A stretch of DNA of 7,260 nucleotides, taken from the NCBI GenBank assembly GCA_019695455.1, contig JAEUAC010000313.1, forward strand, positions 1-7,260, written 5' to 3'. The notes under the pieces were generated by a model. It was not told the DNA's origin. It saw only the letters and a program-made list of their open reading frames with translations, and searched no databases. This DNA is from Methylorubrum extorquens (lineage in GTDB: Bacteria > Pseudomonadota > Alphaproteobacteria > Rhizobiales > Beijerinckiaceae). The translations under genes and the position numbers were made by a program. Positions 1 to 5,068 of this stretch are shown here, one piece after another. Position 1 is the first letter of the stretch; each line of letters starts with the position of its first letter.

Positions 1-489
1 GAGACGAGCCTCGCGGACGAGCTGGCCGCGGCGGCTCCCGCGCCGCGCGAGCCCAAGGTCGCCCCGACGCCCGTGCCGGCTCCGGCTGCGGCACCCGCGC
101 CTGCCTCCGAGGCCGCGACGGCCCGCGCCACCCGCTCCGTCAACGACGCGATCGGCGGCATCGGCGGCATCTCGGCCGACATCACGGGCATGATCGACGG
201 CGACAAGGCCGTGGCGCTCTGGATGCGTCGGGCCAAGGGCGAACCGAAGGTGTTCACCCGCGAGATCTACGCGCCGGAGGATCGCGAGACCTTCGACGAG
301 ATCCGCCGCCGTCACCAGGCCGATGCCGGCTTCCGCCGCACCGTCGACCGCTACGTGAGCGAGTTCGAGCGGCTGCTCGACAGCCTGCCCGAGGGCCGGC
401 CCGGCACGGAGATGATGCGGACCTACCTGACGTCCGACACGGGCAAGGTCTTCCTCATCCTGGCCCACGCGGCCGGCCAGCTCGACTGA
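1..489 (+). CDS. 3' part of an unrecognised gene; Ala/Pro-rich linker plus charged helical C-terminal domain
   Basis: The frame is open from the first base of the window to the TGA at 487-489, so the true start lies upstream and only the last 162 codons are present. The GTG at 73 lies inside a low-complexity Ala/Pro tract (about residues 9-41 of the visible part) and is probably not the start. After the linker comes a short Gly/Ile-rich stretch (DAIGGIGGISADITGMI). A charged, mostly helical segment follows, with motifs LWMRRAKGEPKVFTREIY, FRRTVDRYVSEFERLL and a terminal GKVFLILAHAAGQLD. The composition suggests a soluble or tethered domain; no membrane segment is visible in this part. I have an impression of similar C-termini in other Rhizobiales hypothetical proteins but cannot assign a function. 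It converges on the lipid-transport operon, and a strong hairpin follows 6 bp after the stop codon. That this is a real gene is quite sure; its role is unknown. Confidence 0.8.
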   Translation, partial: ETSLADELAAAAPAPREPKVAPTPVPAPAAAPAPASEAATARATRSVNDAIGGIGGISADITGMIDGDKAVALWMRRAKGEPKVFTREIYAPEDRETFDEIRRRHQADAGFRRTVDRYVSEFERLLDSLPEGRPGTEMMRTYLTSDTGKVFLILAHAAGQLD

Positions 490-494
490 CCGCC

Positions 495-521
495 CGGGTG
501 GGGCGCCGCTGGCCCCACCCG
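495..521 (+). terminator. Terminator-like hairpin after the first gene
   Basis: CGGGTGGGGC (495-504) pairs perfectly with GCCCCACCCG (512-521) around a 7-base loop, giving a 10-bp G/C stem. It starts 6 bp after the stop codon of the first gene. No T-run follows (the next bases are CTCCTTGG), so it is not a textbook intrinsic terminator. Such hairpins are common at 3' ends in GC-rich alphaproteobacteria and could terminate transcription or protect the mRNA end. Confidence 0.5.
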
Positions 522-561
522 CTCCTTGGACGGGGCAGCCTCGCCTTCGGGAGCACCGATC

Positions 562-617
562 GGAGTGGATGGCCGGCGCTGTGCCGGCCATCCACTCCAT
601 CCAAGAGCCCGTCCGGC
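562..617. repeat. Palindromic repeat element, copy A, with perfect 16-bp hairpin
   Basis: GGAGTGGATGGCCGGC (562-577) is the exact reverse complement of GCCGGCCATCCACTCC (583-598), leaving a 5-base loop. A tail follows (ATCCAAGAGCCCG then TCCGGC, to 617) that has a recognisable counterpart at 852-881, so the repeat unit extends beyond the hairpin. The ATGGCCGG...CCGGCCATCCAC core resembles palindromes I recall as abundant between genes in Bradyrhizobium, Methylobacterium and relatives. It is probably a non-autonomous REP/MITE-like element. The perfect stem suggests a recent or maintained copy. Confidence 0.7.
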
Positions 618-700
618 CCTTTGGGACGACGGAGAAGAGAGGTCGGGCTCCGTCTCAAGGATGGCCGGTGGGCCCGTCCCGAAGCAGATGCGGCCGTCGT

Positions 701-743
701 GCGTCCTTCGAGGCTTCGCTGCGCTCCGCACCTCAGGATGACG
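701..743. repeat. REP-like imperfect palindrome (TCCTTCGAGG / CCTCAGGA type)
   Basis: TCCT (704-707) and GAGG (710-713) pair with CCTC (731-734) and AGGA (735-738), with a 2-base bulge. They enclose the CTTCGCTGCGCTCCGCA segment, and GATGACGAG follows. The arrangement (TCCTTCGAGGC, then GCACCTCAGGATGACGA) matches an interspersed palindromic family I recall as widespread between genes in Rhizobiales. It is unrelated in sequence to the flanking 562 and 826 elements, so at least two repeat families are nested in one gap. Family identity rests on recall. Confidence 0.6.
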
Positions 744-825
744 AGGTCGGCGGAATCCATCTCCTCACGCCGTCATGCCCGCGAGACCTTGCGCGACGGC
801 GGCGGAGACTGGTGGCGCCCTGACG

Positions 826-881
826 CGGTCATGGCCGGCCCGTGCGGGCTATCCACGCTCATCCGAGAGCCGACATCCGGC
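826..881. repeat. Palindromic repeat element, diverged copy B of 562-617
   Basis: ATGGCCGGC (831-839) matches 569-577 of copy A, and CTATCCACGCTCATCCGAGAGCCG matches copy A's CCATCCACTCCATCCAAGAGCCCG with small indels. Both copies end in TCCGGC (876-881 here, 612-617 in A). The hairpin has decayed: GCCC (838-841) still pairs with GGGC (846-849), and TGG (832-834) with CCA (853-855), but mismatches separate them. The two units lie in the same orientation about 260 bp apart and flank the 701-743 palindrome. Confidence 0.6.
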
Positions 882-1042
882 ATCGTCGCGCAACGGCGCC
901 GCGTGACGCCGAGACGAGCTGGACCTTGGCGATGGAGAGGCCGGACGCCGAGTGACGGAGAGCCCGTGGGCCCGGCCCGACGCAGGCGCGGCCGGGATGG
1001 GAGCGGGAACGCTACGCGCCCCTCACCCCCCGAGAGCGGCCG

Positions 1043-1690
1043 TCAGGTGCCGGCGCGCAGCGCGGGAGGCGGGCCGGAGCCGGTCCAGCGGACGATGTCG
1101 GCCAGGACCCCCGCCGAGACGCGGTCGAGAACGGTCGCGACCTCGCCCGCTCCGCCGGCGCCGACCGGCGCGCGGCCGGTGAAGAGGCGGGCCCGGAGGA
1201 TACGGCCCGTGCGGGCGTCGAGCAGCCGCACCCAGACCTCGACCACGGCCTCGCTCCGGGCGGCGTCCAGGCCGAAGAAGCGGATGTCGCTGTTCAGCTG
1301 GCCGTCCGGCGTCACGCCGTCGCCGGGCCGCGCGGCGCGGGCCCGGCCGATGTTCTCGAAGGTCTGGATCAGGCGCGTCTGGAACAGGCGGGGAAGCCGG
1401 TCCGCCCATTGGCCGTCCGGCAGAAGCGAGACCGCGCCCGCCGCGTCCTTCACGGCGATGCGCTCGCTCTCGAAGGCCTGCAGGGCGCTCGGCTCCGCGA
1501 CGACGATCTGACCGCCGCCGCTTCCACCGCGGCCGGCCGCTCCGCCGGCGGACAGGTCGAAGGCCGTCTTCGGCGCGGATCCGCAGCCGGCCAGGGCCAG
1601 CGCGAGGCCGGAGGCGAGCACGATGTCGGACGCGCGGCGGCGGGCCAGTCCGCGCACCGATCCGGCTCGGCGAAGGATGATGTGCTGCAT
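1043..1690 (-). CDS. PqiC-like ABC-transport auxiliary lipoprotein (ABC_trans_aux family)
   Basis: A periplasmic lipoprotein of 215 residues and the last gene of the lipid-transport operon. The N-terminus has many Arg residues, then a hydrophobic stretch (about residues 23-35) ending in a lipobox LAGC with Cys36, the expected lipidation site. A Gly/Ala-rich linker (49-60) leads to a domain with the family pattern WADRLPRLFQTRLIQTFENI (95-114), the strand-rich segment around DIRFFGLDAARSEAVVEVWV and a C-terminal helix. Family knowledge: such proteins partner MCE transporters, as PqiC does with PqiB, usually at the outer membrane. Start choice: ATG at 1690 is preferred. A TTG at 1705 would overlap the mlaD stop in a TTGA junction and add 5 residues. 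A GTG further in (residue 12) would give a more usual signal peptide length. Its position directly after mlaD supports the role. Confidence 0.85.
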   Translation of the reverse strand: MQHIILRRAGSVRGLARRRASDIVLASGLALALAGCGSAPKTAFDLSAGGAAGRGGSGGGQIVVAEPSALQAFESERIAVKDAAGAVSLLPDGQWADRLPRLFQTRLIQTFENIGRARAARPGDGVTPDGQLNSDIRFFGLDAARSEAVVEVWVRLLDARTGRILRARLFTGRAPVGAGGAGEVATVLDRVSAGVLADIVRWTGSGPPPALRAGT

Positions 1691-1701
1691 GGACCTACGC
1701 G

Positions 1702-3030
1702 TCAACGGCCGCCGTAATCGGGAAGCGAGGCACCGCCTCCGCCGAAGATGACCGATGACGGGTTCCGTTCCAAGTTCTGCGCGGCCCGGCCCACAGTATT
1801 GATCGTACGCCGTGCATCCGTCGCCACACCTTCGAGCTGGCGGGTGCCCGCCCCGGAGAGCCGCGTCACGCCCTCGGCGATCTGCGTGGCCCGACGGTTC
1901 AGGTTGTCGGAGGCGGCGCCGAAGCGGTCCATCGCGTCGCGGATCGACGCGAAGGTGTCCTTGCCCTCCTTGCCGGCCGCGGAGCCGAGGAAGTTCTCGG
2001 CCGCCTTGAGGACGCCGTCGATCTTGCCCGCCGCGCTGTCGAGCTTGGCCGTCAGCGAGTTCGCGTTGCGGATGGCGTTCTCGGCGTCGCGGCTGGAATT
2101 GCCGATGGCCGCCGCGAAGCGGCTCGCGCCGTCGATCAGGCTCGCGACGCGGACGGGATCCACGGCCGCGACGACCCGCCCGGCATCCGTCACCGTCTGC
2201 TGGAGCGCGGGCGCGAGGTCGGCGAGGCGCCGGATGGCGACGGAGCCGTCGCTCAGGATGTCGGTGATCTTCTGGCGGTTGTCGGAGACGGTCTGCAGCG
2301 TCTGGTCGACGCTGGCCACGATCCGGCTCACGCGCTGCGGATCGACCGCCCGCATCACGGCCGTGGTCTGGTCGGTCAGGACCTCGAGCTTCTGGGCGAC
2401 CGGCCCGATCCGGTCCGCCGCCGTGGCGACCGAGGCGAGGAGGCGATCCAGCTGCGGCGCGTTCTTGCCGAGCGCGTCGGAGAAGGCCTCGACGTTGCGG
2501 ATGGAGCGGTTGATGCTCTCCCGGTTCGCATCCACGACCGAGTTCAGGTTCTCGAGGAGGATGTTCGCGCGGTCCGCCGTGCCCTTCGCGGTCTCGATGA
2601 TCGAGCCGATGCCGCCCCGCTCCGCCACGATGATCGGCATGTCCTCGTTCGGGCGCTTCTCGATCGGCTTGGCGTCGGGATCGCCGCCCGAGAGCGCGAT
2701 CACGGCCGTGCCGGAGAGGAGCGCGACGTCGAGGCTCGCCTTCGTGTCGTCCTTGATGGGCGTCTCGCGGTCGACCTCGATCACGGCGAAGGCCTGCTGC
2801 GGCTTCGTCGCGTCGAAGAAGACGTTCGAGACGTCGCCGACCCGGATGCCGTTGAAGAGGACCGGCGCGCCCTTGGAGAGGCCGGCCACGGATTGCGAGA
2901 ACTCGACCTTGTAGGCCGCGCGCTTCTTGCCGCTGTCCGAGCCCGAGAACCAGTAGACGAAGCCGAAGGCGGCGACGATCACGGCCAGCGTGAAGGCCCC
3001 GATGATGGCGTAGTTGGCCCGCGTTTCCAT
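1702..3030 (-). CDS. mlaD: MlaD-type MCE protein with a long helical tail
   Basis: Substrate-binding/channel subunit of a lipid ABC transporter, 442 residues. Residues 8-28 form one membrane anchor (IIGAFTLAVIVAAFGFVYW). The MCE domain follows at about 38-116, with typical features: YKVEFSQSVAGLSKGAPVLFNGIRVG is split here as YKVEFSQSVAGL (40-51) and PVLFNGIRVGDV (56-67), then a LLSGTAVIALSGG strand (104-116). From about 140 to 425 the protein is almost entirely helical, Ala/Asp/Asn-rich and has no Cys. It contains a recurring AVDPxRV motif at 228 and 289. The end ERNPSSVIFGGGG (421-433) is typical of alphaproteobacterial members. E. coli MlaD is much shorter (about 180 residues) and lacks this tail; PqiB and mycobacterial Mce proteins have helical needles. 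The start is well placed: AAGG lies 6 bases upstream, inside the end of mlaF, and the mlaF stop is 2 bp away. Confidence 0.95.
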   Translation of the reverse strand: METRANYAIIGAFTLAVIVAAFGFVYWFSGSDSGKKRAAYKVEFSQSVAGLSKGAPVLFNGIRVGDVSNVFFDATKPQQAFAVIEVDRETPIKDDTKASLDVALLSGTAVIALSGGDPDAKPIEKRPNEDMPIIVAERGGIGSIIETAKGTADRANILLENLNSVVDANRESINRSIRNVEAFSDALGKNAPQLDRLLASVATAADRIGPVAQKLEVLTDQTTAVMRAVDPQRVSRIVASVDQTLQTVSDNRQKITDILSDGSVAIRRLADLAPALQQTVTDAGRVVAAVDPVRVASLIDGASRFAAAIGNSSRDAENAIRNANSLTAKLDSAAGKIDGVLKAAENFLGSAAGKEGKDTFASIRDAMDRFGAASDNLNRRATQIAEGVTRLSGAGTRQLEGVATDARRTINTVGRAAQNLERNPSSVIFGGGGASLPDYGGR

Positions 3031-3032
3031 GC

Positions 3033-3839
3033 CTAGCCTTCGATGCCTCCGGCCACGGCCCGCGCCCGCTTTCCGTGGAAGTACGAACGCACCCAGGGAT
3101 CTTCGGAGGCCAGCATCTCGTCGATCGGCCCTTCGGCGATGATGCGTCCGTCGCCGAGCGCGGCGATGCGGTCGCAGACCGTATAAAGGCTGTCGAGGTC
3201 GTGAGTCACCATGAAAACGGTGAGCCCCAGGGTGCGCTGCAGGGTCGCGATCAGCTCGTCGAACTCGCCCGCCCCGATCGGATCGAGGCCCGAGGTCGGC
3301 TCGTCGAGGAACAGGATCTCGGGATCGAGCGCCAGGGCCCGGGCGAGCGAGGCGCGCTTGATCATGCCGCCCGAGAGCTCGGAGGGCAGCTTGTCCGCCG
3401 CGTCCGGCTTCAGGCCCACCATCTCGATCTTCAGCATGGCGAGCTCGTCGAGCAGCCGCTCCGACAGCTTCAGGTATTCCCGCATCGGCACCTGGACGTT
3501 CTGCCGAACAGTGAGCGCCGAAAAGAGCGCGCCCTGCTGGAACAGCACGCCCCAGCGGCGCTCGACGGACTTGCGCGACTCGCCCGACATGCCGTCGAGA
3601 TCCTCGCCGAACACCTCGATCGAGCCGCCGCGCTTCGGGTTCAGCCCGAGGATCGCGCGCGTCAGCACCGACTTGCCCTGGCCCGACGGGCCGACGAAGC
3701 CCAGGATCTCGCCCCGGTAGACGTCGAGGTCGAGCTTCTTGAGGATCAGGCGTTCGCCGAAGCCGACCTCGAGCTCGCGCACCCGGATGATGGCCTCGCG
3801 CGAGCGGTCGGCGCCGTTGGCGGCAGGGGAGCGGGCCAT
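3033..3839 (-). CDS. mlaF: MlaF-type ABC transporter ATP-binding protein
   Basis: Cytoplasmic ATPase that powers the MlaE permease, 268 residues, the usual length. All nucleotide-binding elements are present: Walker A GPSGQGKS (50-57), Q-loop around Q101-Q102, signature LSGGM (155-159), Walker B ILFLDE (175-180) with catalytic Glu180, D-loop SGLD (183-186) and H-loop His213 in MVTHD. The LSGGMIKRASLARALALDPE stretch and the GLNPKRGGSIEVFG segment are characteristic of the MlaF/Ttg2A group rather than of nutrient importers. The C-terminal extension after about 245 (DPWVRSYFHGKRAR) is also typical; in E. coli such a tail contacts the other MlaF subunit. It begins 2 bp after the mlaE stop with no obvious Shine-Dalgarno motif, so translation is probably coupled to mlaE. 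No key residue is missing. Confidence 0.97.
   Translation of the reverse strand: MARSPAANGADRSREAIIRVRELEVGFGERLILKKLDLDVYRGEILGFVGPSGQGKSVLTRAILGLNPKRGGSIEVFGEDLDGMSGESRKSVERRWGVLFQQGALFSALTVRQNVQVPMREYLKLSERLLDELAMLKIEMVGLKPDAADKLPSELSGGMIKRASLARALALDPEILFLDEPTSGLDPIGAGEFDELIATLQRTLGLTVFMVTHDLDSLYTVCDRIAALGDGRIIAEGPIDEMLASEDPWVRSYFHGKRARAVAGGIEG
3037..3040 (-). promoter_or_regulatory. Ribosome binding site of mlaD inside the mlaF 3' end
   Basis: The minus strand reads GAAGGCTAGGC before the mlaD ATG. AAGG sits 6 bases from the start and overlaps the last sense codons of mlaF, just before its TAG. This supports the ATG at 3030 and suggests translational coupling. Confidence 0.6.
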
Positions 3840-3841
3840 GG

Positions 3842-4990
3842 TCAGTAATTGATCGCAGCGAAGAAGATGGCGAAGAACCCGTCGAGGACGATCACCATGA
3901 AGATCGACTTCACGACCGAGGACGTGACGTGCTGGCCGAGCGATTCGGCCGACCCCTTCACGGCCACGCCCTCGATGGAGGCGATGACGCCGATCACGAG
4001 CGCCATGAACGGGGCCTTGATGAGGCCGACCATGAACGTGTTGAACGTGATGGTGGCCTTGAGGCGCGCCAGGAACACGTCCGGCGGGATGTCGCCGTAG
4101 ATCCAGGCGACCAGCCCGCCGCCCACGAGCGCCGCGATGGCCGCCAGGAAGGCCAGCATGGGCAGGCCGATCACGAGCGCGAGCACGCGCGGCACGATCA
4201 GCACCTCAATCGGATCGAGGCCCATGACGCGCAGCGCGTCGATCTCCTCGCGCATCTTCATGGAGCCGATCTCCGCCGTGAAGGCGGAGCCCGACCGCCC
4301 GGCCACCATGATCGACGTGAGGAGCACGCCGAGCTCGCGCAGGATCAGGATGCCAACGAGGTTCACGACGAAGGTCTGGGCGCCGAAGCGCTGCAGCTGG
4401 AAGATGCCCTGCTGGGCGACGATGCAGCCCACGAGGAACGAGATCAGGACGATGATCGGCACGCCCCGGAAGGCGATCTGCTCGAGCTGGTTGGTGAGCG
4501 CGGGCAGCCGGAACCGGCTCGGCACCAGGATGACGCGGACGAGCGCCGCGATGATCTCGCCGAGCGTCGAGATGCCCCGGGCGAAGTCCTGGCCGGCGCT
4601 GACCACGGCGCCGCCGATGTCGGCCAGCACGTCGACGAGGCCGGTCCGCTTCTTCTCGGTCGCGGGCTGGAAGCCCCGGTAGGCGACCTCGTTCAGGAGG
4701 ATGTGGTGCTCCGGCTTGGCGCCCACGAAATCGGCCGGCAGCCCCTTCTGGCCGAATTCGTGCCGCGTCCGGTCGAGCACCCAGGCGCCGAGCGTGTCGA
4801 GGCGCTCGATGCGCGACAGGTCGATGAGGGCGCGCCCGCTGTCGCCGGCCGCCGCGACGAGCGCGTCGATCTCCTGCTCGACCGCGCTCGCATGCTCGAC
4901 CGTCCAGGCGCCCGACAGGCGGGCGCGCAGTTCCTGGTCCGCTCCGTCGAGCTCGGCCCGGGGTGCCGACGCGCTGGTATCGTGCCTCAA
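3842..4990 (-). CDS. mlaE: STAS-MlaE fusion: lipid ABC transporter permease
   Basis: Inner-membrane permease, 382 residues from the chosen start. Residues about 15-108 form a STAS domain (LIDLSRIERLDTLGAWVLDR, 55-74). Its Thr66 in DTLGAW sits where separate MlaB proteins have their key Ser/Thr, so MlaB function is fused to the permease. The MlaE domain spans about 120-382. It has an amphipathic lead-in and about five hydrophobic segments (roughly 177-195, 206-230, 262-293, 318-340, 361-380). It carries the family signature LRELGVLLTSIMVAGRSGSA (218-237) and EGVAVKGSAESLG near the C-terminus. Start choice: TTG at 4990 has AAGGGA 10 bases upstream. A GTG at 5011 would add 7 residues, with GGGA 7 bases upstream. 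The frame stays open far upstream, antisense to the next genes, but that extension is not coding. First gene of the operon. The family is certain, the start moderately so. Confidence 0.94.
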   Translation of the reverse strand: MRHDTSASAPRAELDGADQELRARLSGAWTVEHASAVEQEIDALVAAAGDSGRALIDLSRIERLDTLGAWVLDRTRHEFGQKGLPADFVGAKPEHHILLNEVAYRGFQPATEKKRTGLVDVLADIGGAVVSAGQDFARGISTLGEIIAALVRVILVPSRFRLPALTNQLEQIAFRGVPIIVLISFLVGCIVAQQGIFQLQRFGAQTFVVNLVGILILRELGVLLTSIMVAGRSGSAFTAEIGSMKMREEIDALRVMGLDPIEVLIVPRVLALVIGLPMLAFLAAIAALVGGGLVAWIYGDIPPDVFLARLKATITFNTFMVGLIKAPFMALVIGVIASIEGVAVKGSAESLGQHVTSSVVKSIFMVIVLDGFFAIFFAAINY

Positions 4991-5000
4991 ACCCGTCGTG

Positions 5001-5006
5001 TCCCTT
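5001..5006 (-). promoter_or_regulatory. Probable ribosome binding site of mlaE
   Basis: The minus strand carries AAGGGA at 5006-5001, 10 bases before the TTG at 4990. It is the best purine-rich site near the start and the main reason for preferring TTG over the GTG at 5011. The spacing is slightly long, so the choice is not firm. Confidence 0.4.
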
Positions 5007-5058
5007 GGCACCCGGCCGTCCCGGTGATAGCGCGCCCCGTACGCCCAAGTCGAGCGCC

Positions 5059-5062
5059 GGAG
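5059..5062 (+). promoter_or_regulatory. Ribosome binding site fixing the GTG start at 5069
   Basis: GGAG lies 6 bases before the GTG at 5069. It decides the start of the dgcA-like gene, whose frame is open far upstream through the antisense of mlaE and would otherwise be ambiguous. Confidence 0.7.
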
Positions 5063-5068
5063 ACCATC

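Larger units (their letters stand above)
490..1042. other. 553-bp non-coding gap between convergent genes, rich in palindromes
   Basis: No convincing gene lies here. The open frames that cross it on both strands have arbitrary Arg/Pro/Ala-rich translations, no good ribosome binding site, and continue into antisense of the lipoprotein gene. The gap sits between the 3' ends of the rightward first gene and the leftward lipid-transport operon. It contains a terminator-like hairpin (495-521), a perfect long hairpin (562-598), a REP-like imperfect palindrome (701-743) and a diverged second copy of the 562-617 element (826-881). Another GATGGCCGG core occurs at 660-668. From about 882 to 1042 I see only GC-rich sequence with weak small hairpins and no clear terminator for the leftward operon. 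Confidence 0.7.
4991..5068. promoter_or_regulatory. Divergent control region between mlaE and the dgcA-like gene
   Basis: Only 78 bp (57 bp if mlaE starts at 5011) separate two divergent starts, so both promoters must be packed here or overlap coding sequence. Leftward candidate: TCGACT (5053-5048) and TATCAC (5029-5024), 18-base spacer, four of six matches each to TTGACA/TATAAT. It would start the mRNA near 5017 and leave a short leader before the TTG start of mlaE. Rightward candidate: TTGGCA (5005-5010) and GATAGC (5026-5031), with a short 15-base spacer. The two overlap, so they could compete. No clear operator palindrome was seen. Both promoter calls are weak; the divergent layout itself is certain. 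Confidence 0.3.

Noticed and set aside
490..1042. CRISPR array or a small RNA gene in the repeat-rich gap
   Set aside because: The repeats are palindromic, differ in sequence and are irregularly spaced, with no spacer pattern. No promoter-plus-terminator pair supports a defined RNA gene.
498..1511. A 337-codon plus-strand open frame across the intergenic gap
   Set aside because: It runs through the palindromic repeats and then antisense to the lipoprotein gene. Composition is Arg/Pro/Ser-rich without domain or ribosome binding site.
1748..2914. A 388-codon plus-strand open frame inside mlaD
   Set aside because: It is exactly antisense to the well-supported MCE protein, with Arg/Ser/Ala-rich content typical of antisense frames of GC-rich genes.
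5005..5020. Possible sigma-54 site (TTGGCAC) in the divergent region
   Set aside because: The -12 part (TTGC-like) is missing at the required distance, so only half of the motif is present.
3929..5068. In-frame upstream extension of the dgcA-like gene on the plus strand
   Set aside because: It is antisense to mlaE and its translation is His/Arg/Asp-rich nonsense. The family's N-terminus begins at the GTG at 5069, which has a good ribosome binding site.
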